Shown piece by piece: positions 46,683 to 57,055 of a DNA stretch of 64,000 nt. This DNA comes from Adiantum capillus-veneris (lineage: Eukaryota; Streptophyta; Polypodiopsida; Polypodiales; Pteridaceae): assembly GCA_014529385.2 (NCBI GenBank), contig CM043958.1, positions 150,480,793 through 150,544,792 of the forward strand, read 5' to 3'. A program made the position numbers and the translations under genes. The notes under the pieces are model-generated. The model was not told where the DNA came from. It did not search any database and worked only from the letters and a program-made list of their open reading frames with translations. Within the stretch, counting starts at the first letter, position 1; every line of letters starts with the position of its first letter.

Positions 46683-47014
46683 CTGTATCATTTCAAACAT
46701 TTGTATCACAAAAGGTTTTTTCTGAGGGTAAAGCAAAGAAAGTTAATGATGTTTATCACTAGGTGATTAAAATGATAAATTTCAAGTATAATAATTGCTG
46801 CATGTTTTGTTTCACACACCAAACAAACAACATAATGCTCAGGAATCTATTTTCTTGCACAAAAACAAACACCACAATAAATATGCCATGATATAATAAA
46901 TTTGATTGGTCATTTTTGCCTTTTGCGTTTGTTCCATTTCATCTACGGAGCATAGCTGACCAACATTGAGCACACCAACCCCCCCCCCCCCCCACCCCCT
47001 TCTCCGAAAAGAGC
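46683..47014. other. Intron-like sequence upstream of the synthetase exons
   Basis: No further synthetase exon is visible. A poly-C run lies near 46979-46993. Confidence 0.5.
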
Positions 47015-47361
47015 TGGCTATGGAGGAGATTGCAGCCATACAATAGAGACCCCATGACAGAGTCCACAATTGTATAATTTCTCCATTGTACAGCTCTATA
47101 GCCCTCATGTGATTGTACCCCTCCTCATATGCTTTGAGATAAAGTAATATATGATACTGATGTTGATGATGATGATGATGATGACGAGGATGAGGATGTA
47201 GGGTAGGCTTACATACTGACCTACTCTAGGTACCCTCATTTATATATTTTTTTATTTTTCCCAAGCATTGTACTAGACTCACACATGGATGTAACCTTTT
47301 GGTCTCATAGGTCATTTTGGCCTTTTGAAAACATTGATGTAAAAATTCATTTAATTTCATT

Positions 47362-47423
<62 letters not shown>
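47015..47423 (+). mobile_element. 5'-truncated LINE 3' end with (CT)n tail
   Basis: Matches the 3' UTR at 54598-55002 along its length: GTGATTGTACCCCTCC, GATGATGATGACGAGGATG, GTACTAGACTCACACATGGA, TGTAACCTTTTGGTCTCA, then the (CT)n tail at 47365-47420. Only the 3' UTR is present; the left boundary is approximate. It lies in the putative synthetase intron, opposite to the gene. Confidence 0.85.
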
Positions 47424-47537
47424 AGAAAAGGAGTTGTATTCTGTGTACATAAGGCACCTCCGGAGATGCTCAATGGCTTGTCACCCAGAGGAAGTACAAA
47501 AGTGGGGTAAAAATGTGTAGGCTATGTAAACATCAAG

Positions 47538-47842
47538 GTGGTCTGTACGATGTACACTGATAGTCAGAGCCCATTGGCAGTTGCGAGTAACCCAGTTTTT
47601 CATGCTCGCACAAAGCACATTGAGGTGCATTACCACTATGTAAGGGAGAGGATCTCGGCAAGAGAGATCAACTTGGCTTACCGTGCAGATCTTTTCACAA
47701 AGGCATTGTCTCGTGAGAAGTTCGAAGCTTTCCGCAAAGCTGTGAGCTTACTCCCCTTGTGGATTGATCATGTCCTCAGGGCATGGCACTTCCCTACTCT
47801 ATGTGTCAGGTCTTGGTCACTGCATCACTCCCAAGGGGGATT
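47538..47842 (+). pseudogene. Ty1/copia RNase H C-terminus
   Basis: The frame begins TDSQSPLAVASNPVFHARTK, then HIEVHYHYVRERI and ADLFTKALSREKFEAFRK, the standard end of copia pol. A polypurine tract (CCAAGGGGGA, 47831-47840) follows, so the 3' end of a copia element is present; everything upstream is missing. Confidence 0.88.
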
Positions 47843-48060
47843 TGTTACCATATACATGTACTAGTGATATGTGTGAACACACATCACTTAGGACCGCCAG
47901 GGTATTTTTTCCCTCACTAGGAGGTTTTTTCGCCATGCATTGTATATACGCCCATCACTATAGGGCTATCTATCTTTCCATTGCACACTAAGTAATACAC
48001 TCTCTGCTATGTGCCTTGAGCTTCCTTCGTCTTCTCCAAGCTGTGTGTGTTTCCCTGCAA
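47843..48060 (+). repeat. Copia 3' LTR, right end uncertain
   Basis: Starts TGTTACCATATACATG immediately after the polypurine tract. It includes short inverted segments (GTGATATGTGTGAACACACATCAC). I could not find a clear CA end; the LTR may stop near 48060 or be truncated. Confidence 0.5.
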
Positions 48061-48409
48061 CCCTAATTCCAACTAAACTGCCCCATTTATTTTGTATCCG
48101 TAAAAAATGACGAGCCCAGTAATAGTATGCAAAAACCCAGACCCCTATGAAGAAGACCATATGCAGAGTAGCAACATCAATAACCAGTTTGCAAGAAAAA
48201 AAAAAAAAAAACCTCAAAAAATTGATGTTCATGTGCAGCCAAATGCCCAAATAATATCCAAATCTTTTAATGTAGTTTTGCTTTTATTAGACTGCGCAAT
48301 ATACCCAAATCCTCAAAACATTCATTCACTGACCCAGTGCAGGGAAACAGAAATAGAGAAAGTTGTAAAACTGGAAAAGACAGAGGTAGTCTCGACAATG
48401 TACGGACCT

Positions 48410-48760
48410 GAGAAGCATCATTGTTTTCCACCAAATCCATAGCCAGAAAGTAAACGGGAGCTAAAATTGCCCTCAATTCTCTCTTTCACATACACACAAT
48501 ACGCAAAGACAAGGCTAAGTGAGGGGCATGGAGCCAACCTCACCTCATTTAAATAGTGATCACCACTGGAGGATGTAATGAGTAAGGCCAGCAGGGCGGA
48601 TCGCTTCACGATCTGCTTATTCCGATGCTCAATTCTCAGGCCCATGGCTAGAAATGGCAGCCGCCATGGCTAACATAGGGGAACGGGTGGGAGAGAGGGC
48701 AAAATCATCAGAGCGCGCGCAGGTGTAGAGCAAGCGCAACATAGTTTGCGAGGTAGAGAG
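48410..48760 (-). other. Possible 5' end of a small host gene (weak)
   Basis: On the minus strand an ATG at 48645 opens 34 codons (MGLRIEHRNKQIVKRSALLA ...) ending at a good 5' splice site (GAG then GTGAGG). About 80 bp further a second segment ends at CTTCTCAG then GTCCGT. The area upstream (48650-48830) is relatively GC- and CpG-rich, unlike its surroundings, as a promoter or first exon might be. I do not recognise the peptide and the reading frame across the putative intron is not settled. Confidence 0.25.
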
Positions 48761-49029
48761 GGGAAAAAGACGCAGCGTGATGCATTTACAGAGCACGTAC
48801 CGCCGTCATCAAGTTACTTAAGTAGGTGTCACAGAAAACGAAGATGTAAGCCAGGTGCCCCATTAAGGGTGGTATCACAAAGTCCAAGCGCCCTGTGAAG
48901 GGTATAGTCCTATGATAGCTTGAAAAAGCTTGAGGTGCAAGCGAAGTTAGTAAAAGATCCCATAAGGTGCCATAGGAAAGCGCGGGTCATGCTTGGGCCC
49001 GCTTTTTACTAGTCAAAGTAGTAGTACCT

Positions 49030-49030
<1 letters not shown>

Positions 49031-49063
<33 letters not shown>
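49031..49063. repeat. (TG)n microsatellite
   Basis: About 33 bp of (TG)n with no neighbouring element end that would explain it. Confidence 0.9.
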
Positions 49064-49066
<3 letters not shown>

Positions 49067-49279
49067 CTTGACTTCTGCGCGAGCAGTGTTCGGCCCTACC
49101 TCTTCTGCTAGCGACCTGCAATTTTTTGTACAACTCGTCAAGTCCTCTGTTCAAGTTTGGTGTTCATGAGTAACCAGAGAGTGTCTGCTAATCTCTCCAG
49201 CTTAGTCGTCGTTCATTTTCAGTAAACAAGCTTGTATACAGAAAGTTTTTTGGGCAATGCTCGTTTTTTGCAGGATACT

Positions 49280-51110
49280 AGATAGCATATGCTGGTTTGT
49301 CCGATTATGGTTAGGCATGAGTTGCACCTAGTTCTGGCGTATAATGATCCAGCGGGTCATTGGATGGTGGTTCAATGCACGATCAATGACCAAATTTATG
49401 GATTTGGTGGTGTCTATGTGCATACGGCCTCGGGACAATGAGCTGTTTTGTGGCGTGAGATTATCTTCTTATCCATGACTTTCCAATGCCTTGCTTTGTG
49501 GTGCTTTTAACAATGCACCTGCTTTATGGGATAACACCACAAGACATTCGCACATGAGCATAGAATTGCAGGCCTGGACAGATCTCGTTGCATGCACACG
49601 GATGTTGGACTTGTGGACCCTCTTGCATCCCATGTTTTGGGGTACACGTTTCAACATAATGCTCTTTCTGCATATCGTGCAAGACTAGATCGGTGGTAAG
49701 TCCTTGGCATGCAACAATTTGATGAGTTTGTATGCGAAATGAGCACAGATCGTTCTTTGCTTTTATCTGATCATGCTCCCGTTGTGATATTGTTGCGCTA
49801 CGGACAACAATGCTTATCTTTCACATGAAGCATTTCATGAGATGATTTACGATGTCATTCCCTCTTTGGTTGCTCAAATGTATCTTGATCTTGATGTTTC
49901 TTGAGTTCGCTTTGTTGTACGTGTGCAGAGTGCAAGCAGTACATGTTTCAATTACATGGTGATGTTGAGAATGCCTAGCATGTGTATCAACGGCTCCAAG
50001 TCTTAGTTGACATACGTTTGTTGTCAAAAAGTGAATCAACAGCCCTTTGTCAAGCCCGGGTGTGTTTGCAACATAATGATAAACGAAAATTGGGCAAATG
50101 GCAGACTCGTGCTCGCCATCGAGCATTTGTGGACAAGGGATGTTCCTCAAAACAGTTTTTTAAGCACTTGCATCATTCAAGGGCTTCTCAAACTATTAAG
50201 CGGGATGTTCCGACTCGCAGCTTGGACAACCTCAAAGCACGAGCTTGCGGATGCCATGGTGTCCCATTTTAGGAATGTTTTCGCCCCCCCCCCCCGCCCC
50301 ACGGCATCCGCTGAGTTATTCATGCACGCGAACTTTTGTTATCTACAGTGCATTCAATTTTCTTGCCTCAAGATGCTTTGGCTATGGGGAAGATTTTACA
50401 GAAAATGAATTGCACTCAACATATTTTGGACCTTCGACACCATGCATTGGCAAGGAAGGCTATGTTATTTGCCTACTCTTGCCCAACAATCTCAACCATG
50501 GACATTTATAGTTGTTAATCTATGTCAGTACGTTACCACTCCCGCTTTTAGTCATTGGCAGACTTCCCTTTGGGAGATTGTGTTTGGTAAGATGGTTGGT
50601 TATGTTCCTAGTTGCTTGATCACTTCTGGCTTGCTCCGCTTAGAAAGTTGTTATGGATCATCTCTCCTGGCATGGCAGGCAACAAGCAGATGGGAATTCG
50701 TTGCATTTGGAAAGCATTCACTAAAGTAAGGTGTTCTCTCTTACCATGGTTGATCGGTCGCCTCGTCAAGCCTAATTCCTCTCTAGTCCTGGCATATGCA
50801 CGGTGGATGATGTGGTGGATTCATCTCGGAATTTGCTTACCTTTTACTCAGGCAGCAGCACACTTTAGGTTGGGGGCCTGCATTATCGTCAGATTTGGAG
50901 CCTGCTTCAACATATACTGGCAGAAGTCCTCCCTATTCTGCCGCTGACCAGTGGATGTCGTCTGCAAGATTGGAATTTATGGGACGTTCCAGTGGATGCG
51001 ATTTCTGCCCGCCATATCTATGCTTCTCTTGTGCAAGGCTCTTGGTTGGCTGATCACTGTAATGCCCTTTGGGCTTTGCACAAATCTAATCGATGGCAAC
51101 GTTAAAACTC
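49280..51110 (+). pseudogene. Decayed L1-type LINE ORF2
   Basis: Endonuclease traces: WMVVQCTINDQIYGFGGVYV, then AYRARLDRW and the APE hallmark SDHAPVVILL (about 49763-49795). A linker of the type seen before RT follows (RHRAFVDKGCSSKQFFKHLH, 50115-50175). The C-terminal part (MAGNKQMGIRCIWKAF, then DVPVDAISARHIYAS and NALWALHKSNRWQR) ends at a TAA inside ACGTTAAAACTCTCTTC at 51100-51116. The RT core is not readable. Many frameshifts and stops. Confidence 0.62.
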
Positions 51111-51147
51111 TCTTCTCCTCCTCCTCCTCCTCCTCCTCCTCCTCCTC

Positions 51148-51197
<50 letters not shown>
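51111..51197 (+). repeat. (CTC)n(CT)n LINE tail
   Basis: CTCTCTTCTCC leads into (CTC)n and then about 48 bp of (CT)n. It is the tail of the decayed LINE on its left and passes without any spacer into the next LINE fragment at 51196-51198. Confidence 0.9.
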
Positions 51198-51199
<2 letters not shown>

Positions 51200-51701
51200 A
51201 GGATTGCCGCCCCTCCCTCACCAGACACTCAGAGGGGAGTGACACTCCCACAGGCGGAGGTGAGCCGAGCTAGACGACGACCACAAGTCACAGGCTACAG
51301 GGGCGCGAGCTCCCACCACCGACAGATCGAGGAGATCCGAGCCCGGGAGCGCCATGCCACTGAGGAGCGAGTAGCTCAGATGAGGGCCGACCCGACAGCT
51401 TTCATCCGGGTAGCCTTTCCACCAGCCCCGCCCATGTACCACATCTTACACCCCCCCATTAGTACAGGATGGAGCTAGATAGCTTGATGCATTCTCATGA
51501 TTGTACTACCTTGAGCATATAGACATGCATATACCCCTAGAGATAGAGCTCCATCCCTCCTCAGATACTCCACTACCTACATTCAGTTCAGTTTTGTATC
51601 AGTTTTGTTTCATTTGTCTTTCCGATAGACGGACGACATACACACCATGTACATTTGATTTGTCTCATAGGCCGATTTCGGCCTGACATAGACGTTAAAA
51701 A

Positions 51702-51753
<52 letters not shown>
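51196..51753 (+). mobile_element. 5'-truncated LINE copy A (ORF2 C-terminus plus 3' UTR)
   Basis: Nearly identical to 59666-60206 of LINE B, both in the C-terminal coding part (GVTLPQAEVSRARRR, GYRGASSHHRQIEEIRARER, YHILHPPISTGWS, stop) and in the 3' UTR. The copy begins directly in the preceding (CT)n tract and ends GACGTTAAAAATCTTTC followed by its own (CT)n to 51753. The small number of differences indicates a recent insertion. Confidence 0.92.
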
Positions 51754-51755
<2 letters not shown>

Positions 51756-52066
51756 GTGCATACTCTATGCAGCAGCGGGGCACAGTAGGGAAGGGACTTG
51801 GGCGTAGCTGGAGATCCGTAGACTCAGAGAGACTACCATGGGGCAAAGGAACTACACATAGAGGATCCATACAGGGACAAATCGCTACTTTTTACAGAGG
51901 GGGACTACTCGGGATGGCCCACCACAGGTTACCTAGTCACACCCTCGTTGGGGCATCCTTCTTCATCGACGCACCCAGCCTGGCTGCTCACGACGCCCAA
52001 GGATGTGAGGATCTTCACATCCTAGAAGAGTTCTACATTGGAGGCTATGGAGCATCATTGAGAGAC
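51754..52066 (+). pseudogene. LINE fragment A', ORF2 C-terminal end
   Basis: Begins flush with the (CT)n tail of copy A. It aligns with 54250-54562 near the end of LINE A2 (GTAGACTCAGAGAGACTACC at 51818 and 54318, then GAGGATCCATACAG and GATCTTCACATC). At the position of the PCNA motif in LINEs B and C it encodes QGQIATFY. It ends without a tail where the A2 endonuclease begins, so it is either a truncated copy or part of a rearranged A2 copy. Confidence 0.7.
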
Positions 52067-54935
52067 GATTGAGAGGAGTGGCCGTGCCATTTTCAAAGGT
52101 GGTTCACAGAGATGAAAGTGCCTGCTATATGTGGGTCAGAGTTGGAGCGGAGGAGGGTAGAGCTCTCTACATTGCCATAGGTTACTTCCCTCCTAGCATA
52201 TCTCATTATGCTCCGCCCAAGGGCAGTTACTATACATGATACTACACAAGGATGTTTGCAAGTTCTTCAGAGATGGAGGTGTCATCCTACTCTGGGATTT
52301 CAATGCTTGAACAGCATGTAGTTATGCATCCTTCTTTGACACTTCCAAGGAGATGTTCAGAGAGCTAGACTCTAGAGAGATGGAGCTCTCCAGATCCTCA
52401 AAGGATGCCAAGGAGTTTATAGAGTATGGGAGATACCTAATTGGGATGGGCACAACACATGGATTGGCCATTTTGAATGGCCTTGATAGATACTTCTCTT
52501 CACGCAGCTTCACTTGCTTCCCTCATAAACATGGTGCAATTATGTTTTGGCTTCCACATCACTTGTACCATGCATTCAAGACTTATTGGTCCCACCCAAA
52601 CTTGTTGGAGTGGCTGTTGATTATGCTCATATATCTTTTGCAGTAGATTTTACTTACACTATTGGTGGCTTTCATCATGTAGCACATCACCAGTGGAGAT
52701 AGCACTTTTGCAAAGACAGCTGGAGTGTGTGTAGCAAAGTTGTATAGTCGTCTAGCAAGGGAGAATCCCCATCGACCCTTGTCAAAGCTCACCCAAATAT
52801 TGACAGAAATAATGCACACAGCAGCAACCACAGCTTTTCCCAACTCTCAGCTTACTAGGAGGACATGGTGTGGGAGCATGCCTCACAATAGTTGGTATGA
52901 TGATGAGTACCGAGAGACGAGAGCCCAGCTACAGAGAGAGGTGCCTTTGGAAAACATCACACATGGGCAGTCACGTATATTCTTCCGACATCTTATACGG
53001 AAAAAGAAGAGAGCTTTCTTACCTCAGGTTGAGAGATATTTTCACATGTTCTTGAGCCACTCTAGGGAGGCTTGGCGACTCTTTGGAGAGCACTCACCCT
53101 CACCAGTCATTACTTTTATAGAGACATGGTCAAAATATGCATCCTCTATGTACATAGTAGCAAAGCAATTACCATTGTTAAACACGCTAGAGCCCTATCC
53201 TCCCTATTCTAATTTCTTCATAACAGAGATGGTGAGGCGCCATTGATAGACTCCATATAGGGAAGGCACGGGATCATGTTGGTATAGTGGCAGAGCATTT
53301 CATACATGCCAAAGATCATATTGATCGTTTGTTGGCCTTCATGTTCAATAGGGCCATGTGAGGGGTTTCCTGAGACTTGGAGTATGTCTGTCATTGTACC
53401 ACTACTCAAGTATGAAGATCCGACTGTTCCAACTGAGTTCTAACCATCGGCGGACTATCATGATTGGCCACTCATCGGCCAAGCTACATGCATCTATACT
53501 TGAGCATGAGTTGAGCAAATGGGTAGCGAGAGAGGGTGTACAAGCTTCAAGGCAAGCTCGATTTAGCAGCCGAATCTCTACACCTGATCATAACTTCACG
53601 CTTAGAGCAATCATTGAGGAGAGCAAAGCACATGGGAGGAGGAAGTTTTGTGGACAAAGCATTGGACACAGTCCTGAGAGCCAAACTGATTCGGAGACTA
53701 CATGACTTGGGAGTCCCACAAGAGCTTGTATGGGGTATCATGGCACTCTATGAGACAATAATAGGGAAAGTATGGAAAGCACAAGGTCTTTCAGAGCCTG
53801 TTCACTCTACTTTTGGGGTGAAGCAGGGATGCCCACTTTCTCAAACTTTATTGGATTGTATATTGATGAGATTTCAGACTATGTTGAGACTCCAGGGGAT
53901 AGAGGGGCACAGTTATCTAGTACATGGATACCTCTATGGCTTTATGCCAATGAAATTGAGCTTATTCCAGACTCTCCGAAGCATATGCAAAGACATCTAG
54001 ATGTGTTACATATTTATGCACATGATAGTGGGCTCTCCATCAACCTTGGTCAAACCAAGGTGAAGGCATTCAATACTACAACACAGTGGGTCAGGAGATC
54101 AACACCTATTTTTACAAATGGACAGGAAATAGTGGAGTATGTAGACTTCCATACATATATTCGTGTTGTATTCAATGGACCTACTTTCTCCATGAGAGGT
54201 GCTACAGAGGCGAGATTGATGAGGGCAATCAGCATTACGAGGACTAGAGAGGATATGTTCACAGGTGTAGTTTCAAGAGTCACACACCAAGCTGTGGCTG
54301 TTTCTTGTTGGATATTTGTAGACTCAGAGAGACTACCCTCAGGAGTAAAGGACCTACACATAAGAGGATCCATACAGAGACAGATCTCTACGTTTTAAAG
54401 CGGAACTAGTCGGGATGGCCAACTACACGTTACCCATTCACTCCCTCATTGAGACATCCTTCTTAATCGAGCCATCCAGCTTGGCCGCTCACAACACCCG
54501 AGGAAGCAAGGATCTTCACATCGTAGATGAGGTCTACATCAGAGGCTACAGAGCGTCATTGAGCTACATTGAGCATGCCCCCCTAGAGAGCTAACCATGA
54601 GAACGTTGAGGCCATATAGTGGAGACCCACGAAAGACTGCACGGGATGATACCATTATATACTTTCTCCATTGTACAACTCATTAGCCCTCGTGTGATTG
54701 TACCCCTCCCCATATGTTTTGAGATGATGTATTATCTGATGCTAATGATGATGACGAGGATGTAGCATAGGCTTACATACCTCCCCACTGCACGTATCCT
54801 CATCCATTTTTGTTTTTATGTTCCTCAGAATTGTACTAGAGTCACACATGGATGTAACCTTTTGGTCTCAATGCTCATAGGTCAATTTGGCCATTTGAAG
54901 ACATTAATATAACAATTCATTTCATTTCATTTCAC

Positions 54936-55002
<67 letters not shown>
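52067..55002 (+). mobile_element. LINE copy A2, degenerate
   Basis: Endonuclease part at 52072-52570 (YMWVRVGAEEGRALYIAIGY, LLWDFNA). Then 52725-53246 aligns with the EN-RT linker of LINE B (PHNSWYDDEYRETRAQLQR; compare PQNRWYDDECRELYRRLRAQ). RT occupies 53400-54240 over several frames: NHRRTIMIGHSSAKLHASIL, FGVKQGCPLSQ, INLGQTKVKAFNTT; the active site YADD has become YANE. A deletion joins the RT thumb directly to the C-terminal end near 54300. The 3' UTR at 54565-54938 matches 47015-47364, and a (CT)n tail spans 54939-55002. Confidence 0.85.
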
Positions 55003-55005
<3 letters not shown>

Positions 55006-55006
<1 letters not shown>

Positions 55007-55125
55007 CGCGCCACTGCTGCTGCCCCCTGTGCGCGCCACTGCTGCTGCTGTTTCACCCCCTGTGCGCGCCATTGCTGCTGCTGTTTCACCCCCTGCGCGC
55101 GCCACTGCTGCTGCTGTTGAACCCG
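55006..55125 (+). repeat. GC-rich 33-bp repeats in the LINE B 5' UTR
   Basis: About 3.7 units of GCGCGCCACTGCTGCTGCTG followed by TTTCACCCCCTGT; one unit is 25 bp, two are 33 bp, the last diverges. Tandem 5' UTR repeats often carry LINE promoter activity; that role here is inference. They also suggest that the 5' end is close to complete. Confidence 0.85.
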
Positions 55126-55353
55126 TTGTAGCTGACCTGTTGCGACTGCACGCTGCCAAGGCTGTAGCACTTGCCGCTGCCTCACTGTGGCAGCATTACC
55201 AAGTGCACCAGGCCCGCTGCCCCCAATCTCTCACACACGGATACATACCCACACACACACTACACACATACACGCATACACACAAGTACTCCCTCTCTTC
55301 CCCTTCTCCCCTCTTCTTCACAATATGAAGAGAGGGTAGTTACGAAGACAGCC

Positions 55354-56271
55354 ATGTCTTCCCCCATCATCAAGACGCCGGCATCGACAATGAAGACAAC
55401 GTTCATGCTCACGAACAAGAGGCTTGCACAATTGGAGAAGGACATGAAAGAATGGCGGATGGAGAGAGAGATATGGGAGGAGGAGAAAGCCACCCTCATC
55501 AAGCTATGGAACGAAGAGGAGGAGGACATGAGAGCGGAAATCCAAAATCTCAAAGAGGAGAAGGAGAGAAGGGAACGGGAGAACGGGAAGGAGAGGGAGA
55601 GATGGAGGAAAGAGCAAGAAGAGATGAAGGCACAAATCGATCTCCTTCATGCTTCCATCACATCCCTCACCCCCGAAGGAGAGATTAAAGAGGAGGCTAA
55701 GGAAGCCCTCAAGGAGGAGATCACCAAAGCCCTCACCGCAAGCATTGAGGACAAATTAGAGGCCACCAAAGAAGGATGGGTCGAAGTGGTCAAAAAGAAC
55801 ATCAAGAAGGTTGCAAGAGAGGAAGCCCAAAAAGATGAGGTACTCATCGTACACATAACCATCGAGGAGGAGAAGATGCGACAAGCTCGCCGTCTCAATG
55901 TGCGAGTGACCGGCATCAAAGAAGAAGAAGGGTCTACACCCGAGAGCGATGGGAAAGCTTTATGCAAGAAAGTGGGATACAAGGAAGAAGAGATCCCTTT
56001 CTCCAAAGTTTGGAGAGCCGACAAAGATCCAAAGAAGAGAGCTCTCATCCTCCAATTCGCCTCCGAGGAGTCTCGAACTTCTTTCCTCCGAAAGAGGGTC
56101 ATCTTGAGAGGGCTAGAAGGCCCCCCGATTTATCTTGATGATGACCTCACAAAGATGCAACAAGATCACCGTCGCGCGTGCATGCCTAGAGTCCACCAAG
56201 CCCGCAAAGAAGGGAAGAAGGCAGTATATCGAGATGGTAGGGTTATCATTGATGGCAAGACCATCGCATAG
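55354..56271 (+). CDS. LINE ORF1 protein (coiled coil plus RRM-like domain)
   Basis: 305 residues from the ATG at 55354. An in-frame ATG at 55171 exists, but the segment between is Pro/Thr/His simple sequence, so 55354 is preferred. Residues ~20-100 are a long Glu/Lys/Arg-rich coiled coil (for trimerisation). Residues ~175-265 form an RRM-like fold: RRLNVRVTGIKEEEGS, FSKVWRADKDPKKRALILQF, SFLRKRVILRG. The last ~40 residues resemble an L1 ORF1 C-terminal domain (DDLTKMQQDHRRACMPRV, RDGRVIIDGKTIA). L1 ORF1p coats the element RNA and acts as a nucleic acid chaperone. It ends in TAG and is followed in the same frame by the endonuclease. Confidence 0.85.
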   Translation: MSSPIIKTPASTMKTTFMLTNKRLAQLEKDMKEWRMEREIWEEEKATLIKLWNEEEEDMRAEIQNLKEEKERRERENGKERERWRKEQEEMKAQIDLLHASITSLTPEGEIKEEAKEALKEEITKALTASIEDKLEATKEGWVEVVKKNIKKVAREEAQKDEVLIVHITIEEEKMRQARRLNVRVTGIKEEEGSTPESDGKALCKKVGYKEEEIPFSKVWRADKDPKKRALILQFASEESRTSFLRKRVILRGLEGPPIYLDDDLTKMQQDHRRACMPRVHQARKEGKKAVYRDGRVIIDGKTIA

Positions 56272-57055
56272 GGACTCGCGGCCTGTGGGACACACGAGGA
56301 GATTCATGTCACGGTTTGGAATTGCAATGGAGACCTATGGACACACCCAGAGAGACTTGAGGAGGTGATGAGAGGTCGAGACATCATTCTACTTACAGAG
56401 ACACACGAGAGCCTAGAGAGAGGGCTACCACGGATACATGGATTCCAGTGGGAGTCTCTACATCGGGGGTGTATGCGCCAGCACACCACTCGTGGCTCAG
56501 GAGGAGTGGCCATACTCTTTAGACAGGGGCTTCACAGTAGACTACAGATTGTTGCCCGGGACCCACAGGCCCGCTACATGTGGATTCGCCTCGAGCTCTC
56601 ACGAGACAGGATCGTCTACATTGCCCTTTGCTACTTTGCTCCCATAGGCTCCAGATTCGCCCCTATTGAGCAGGAGTCACCGTACGCATGCCTCACGGAG
56701 GAGATTATGGAGTACTCCACACTGGGTGAAGTCTTCCTTATGGGAGACTTCAATGCTCGTACGCGCAGTGAGCAGTGTGAGGCATATGACCACGAGGACA
56801 CAGAGGCACTACACACTCTAGATGAGGAGGCTACTATGAGAGATACAGCAGACAGAGCTCCAGTCACAGCCTACGGACGACATCTACTTCGACTTGGCTC
56901 CCAGCACCGTCTCGTTATTTATAACGGGATGGTCCAGTGGCCCACCTCAGGGGGCCTGACTTGTATGCCACATGGAGTTGCAGAGGGAGGGGGGAGTACA
57001 GTCGACTATATTCTGGGACCCAGGGAGACTACACACCTTATCACATCCTTCACCA
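56272..57055 (+). CDS. LINE ORF2 part 1: APE-type endonuclease
   Basis: Frame continuous with ORF1 across the TAG. It starts GLAACGTHEEIHVTVWNCNG; the first ATG in frame is 56365, already inside the domain, so translation probably begins upstream by readthrough, reinitiation or a non-ATG start. Motifs in order: VTVWNCNG (Asn of motif I), LLTETHE (catalytic Glu), GGVAILFRQGL, YIALCYFAP, LMGDFNAR (Asp/Asn), VDYILG. The final SDH-type motif would be in the other frame after a one-base shift near 57045-57055 (PYGDTIPHSS). The endonuclease nicks target DNA to prime reverse transcription. Broken from RT by the frameshift. Confidence 0.85.
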
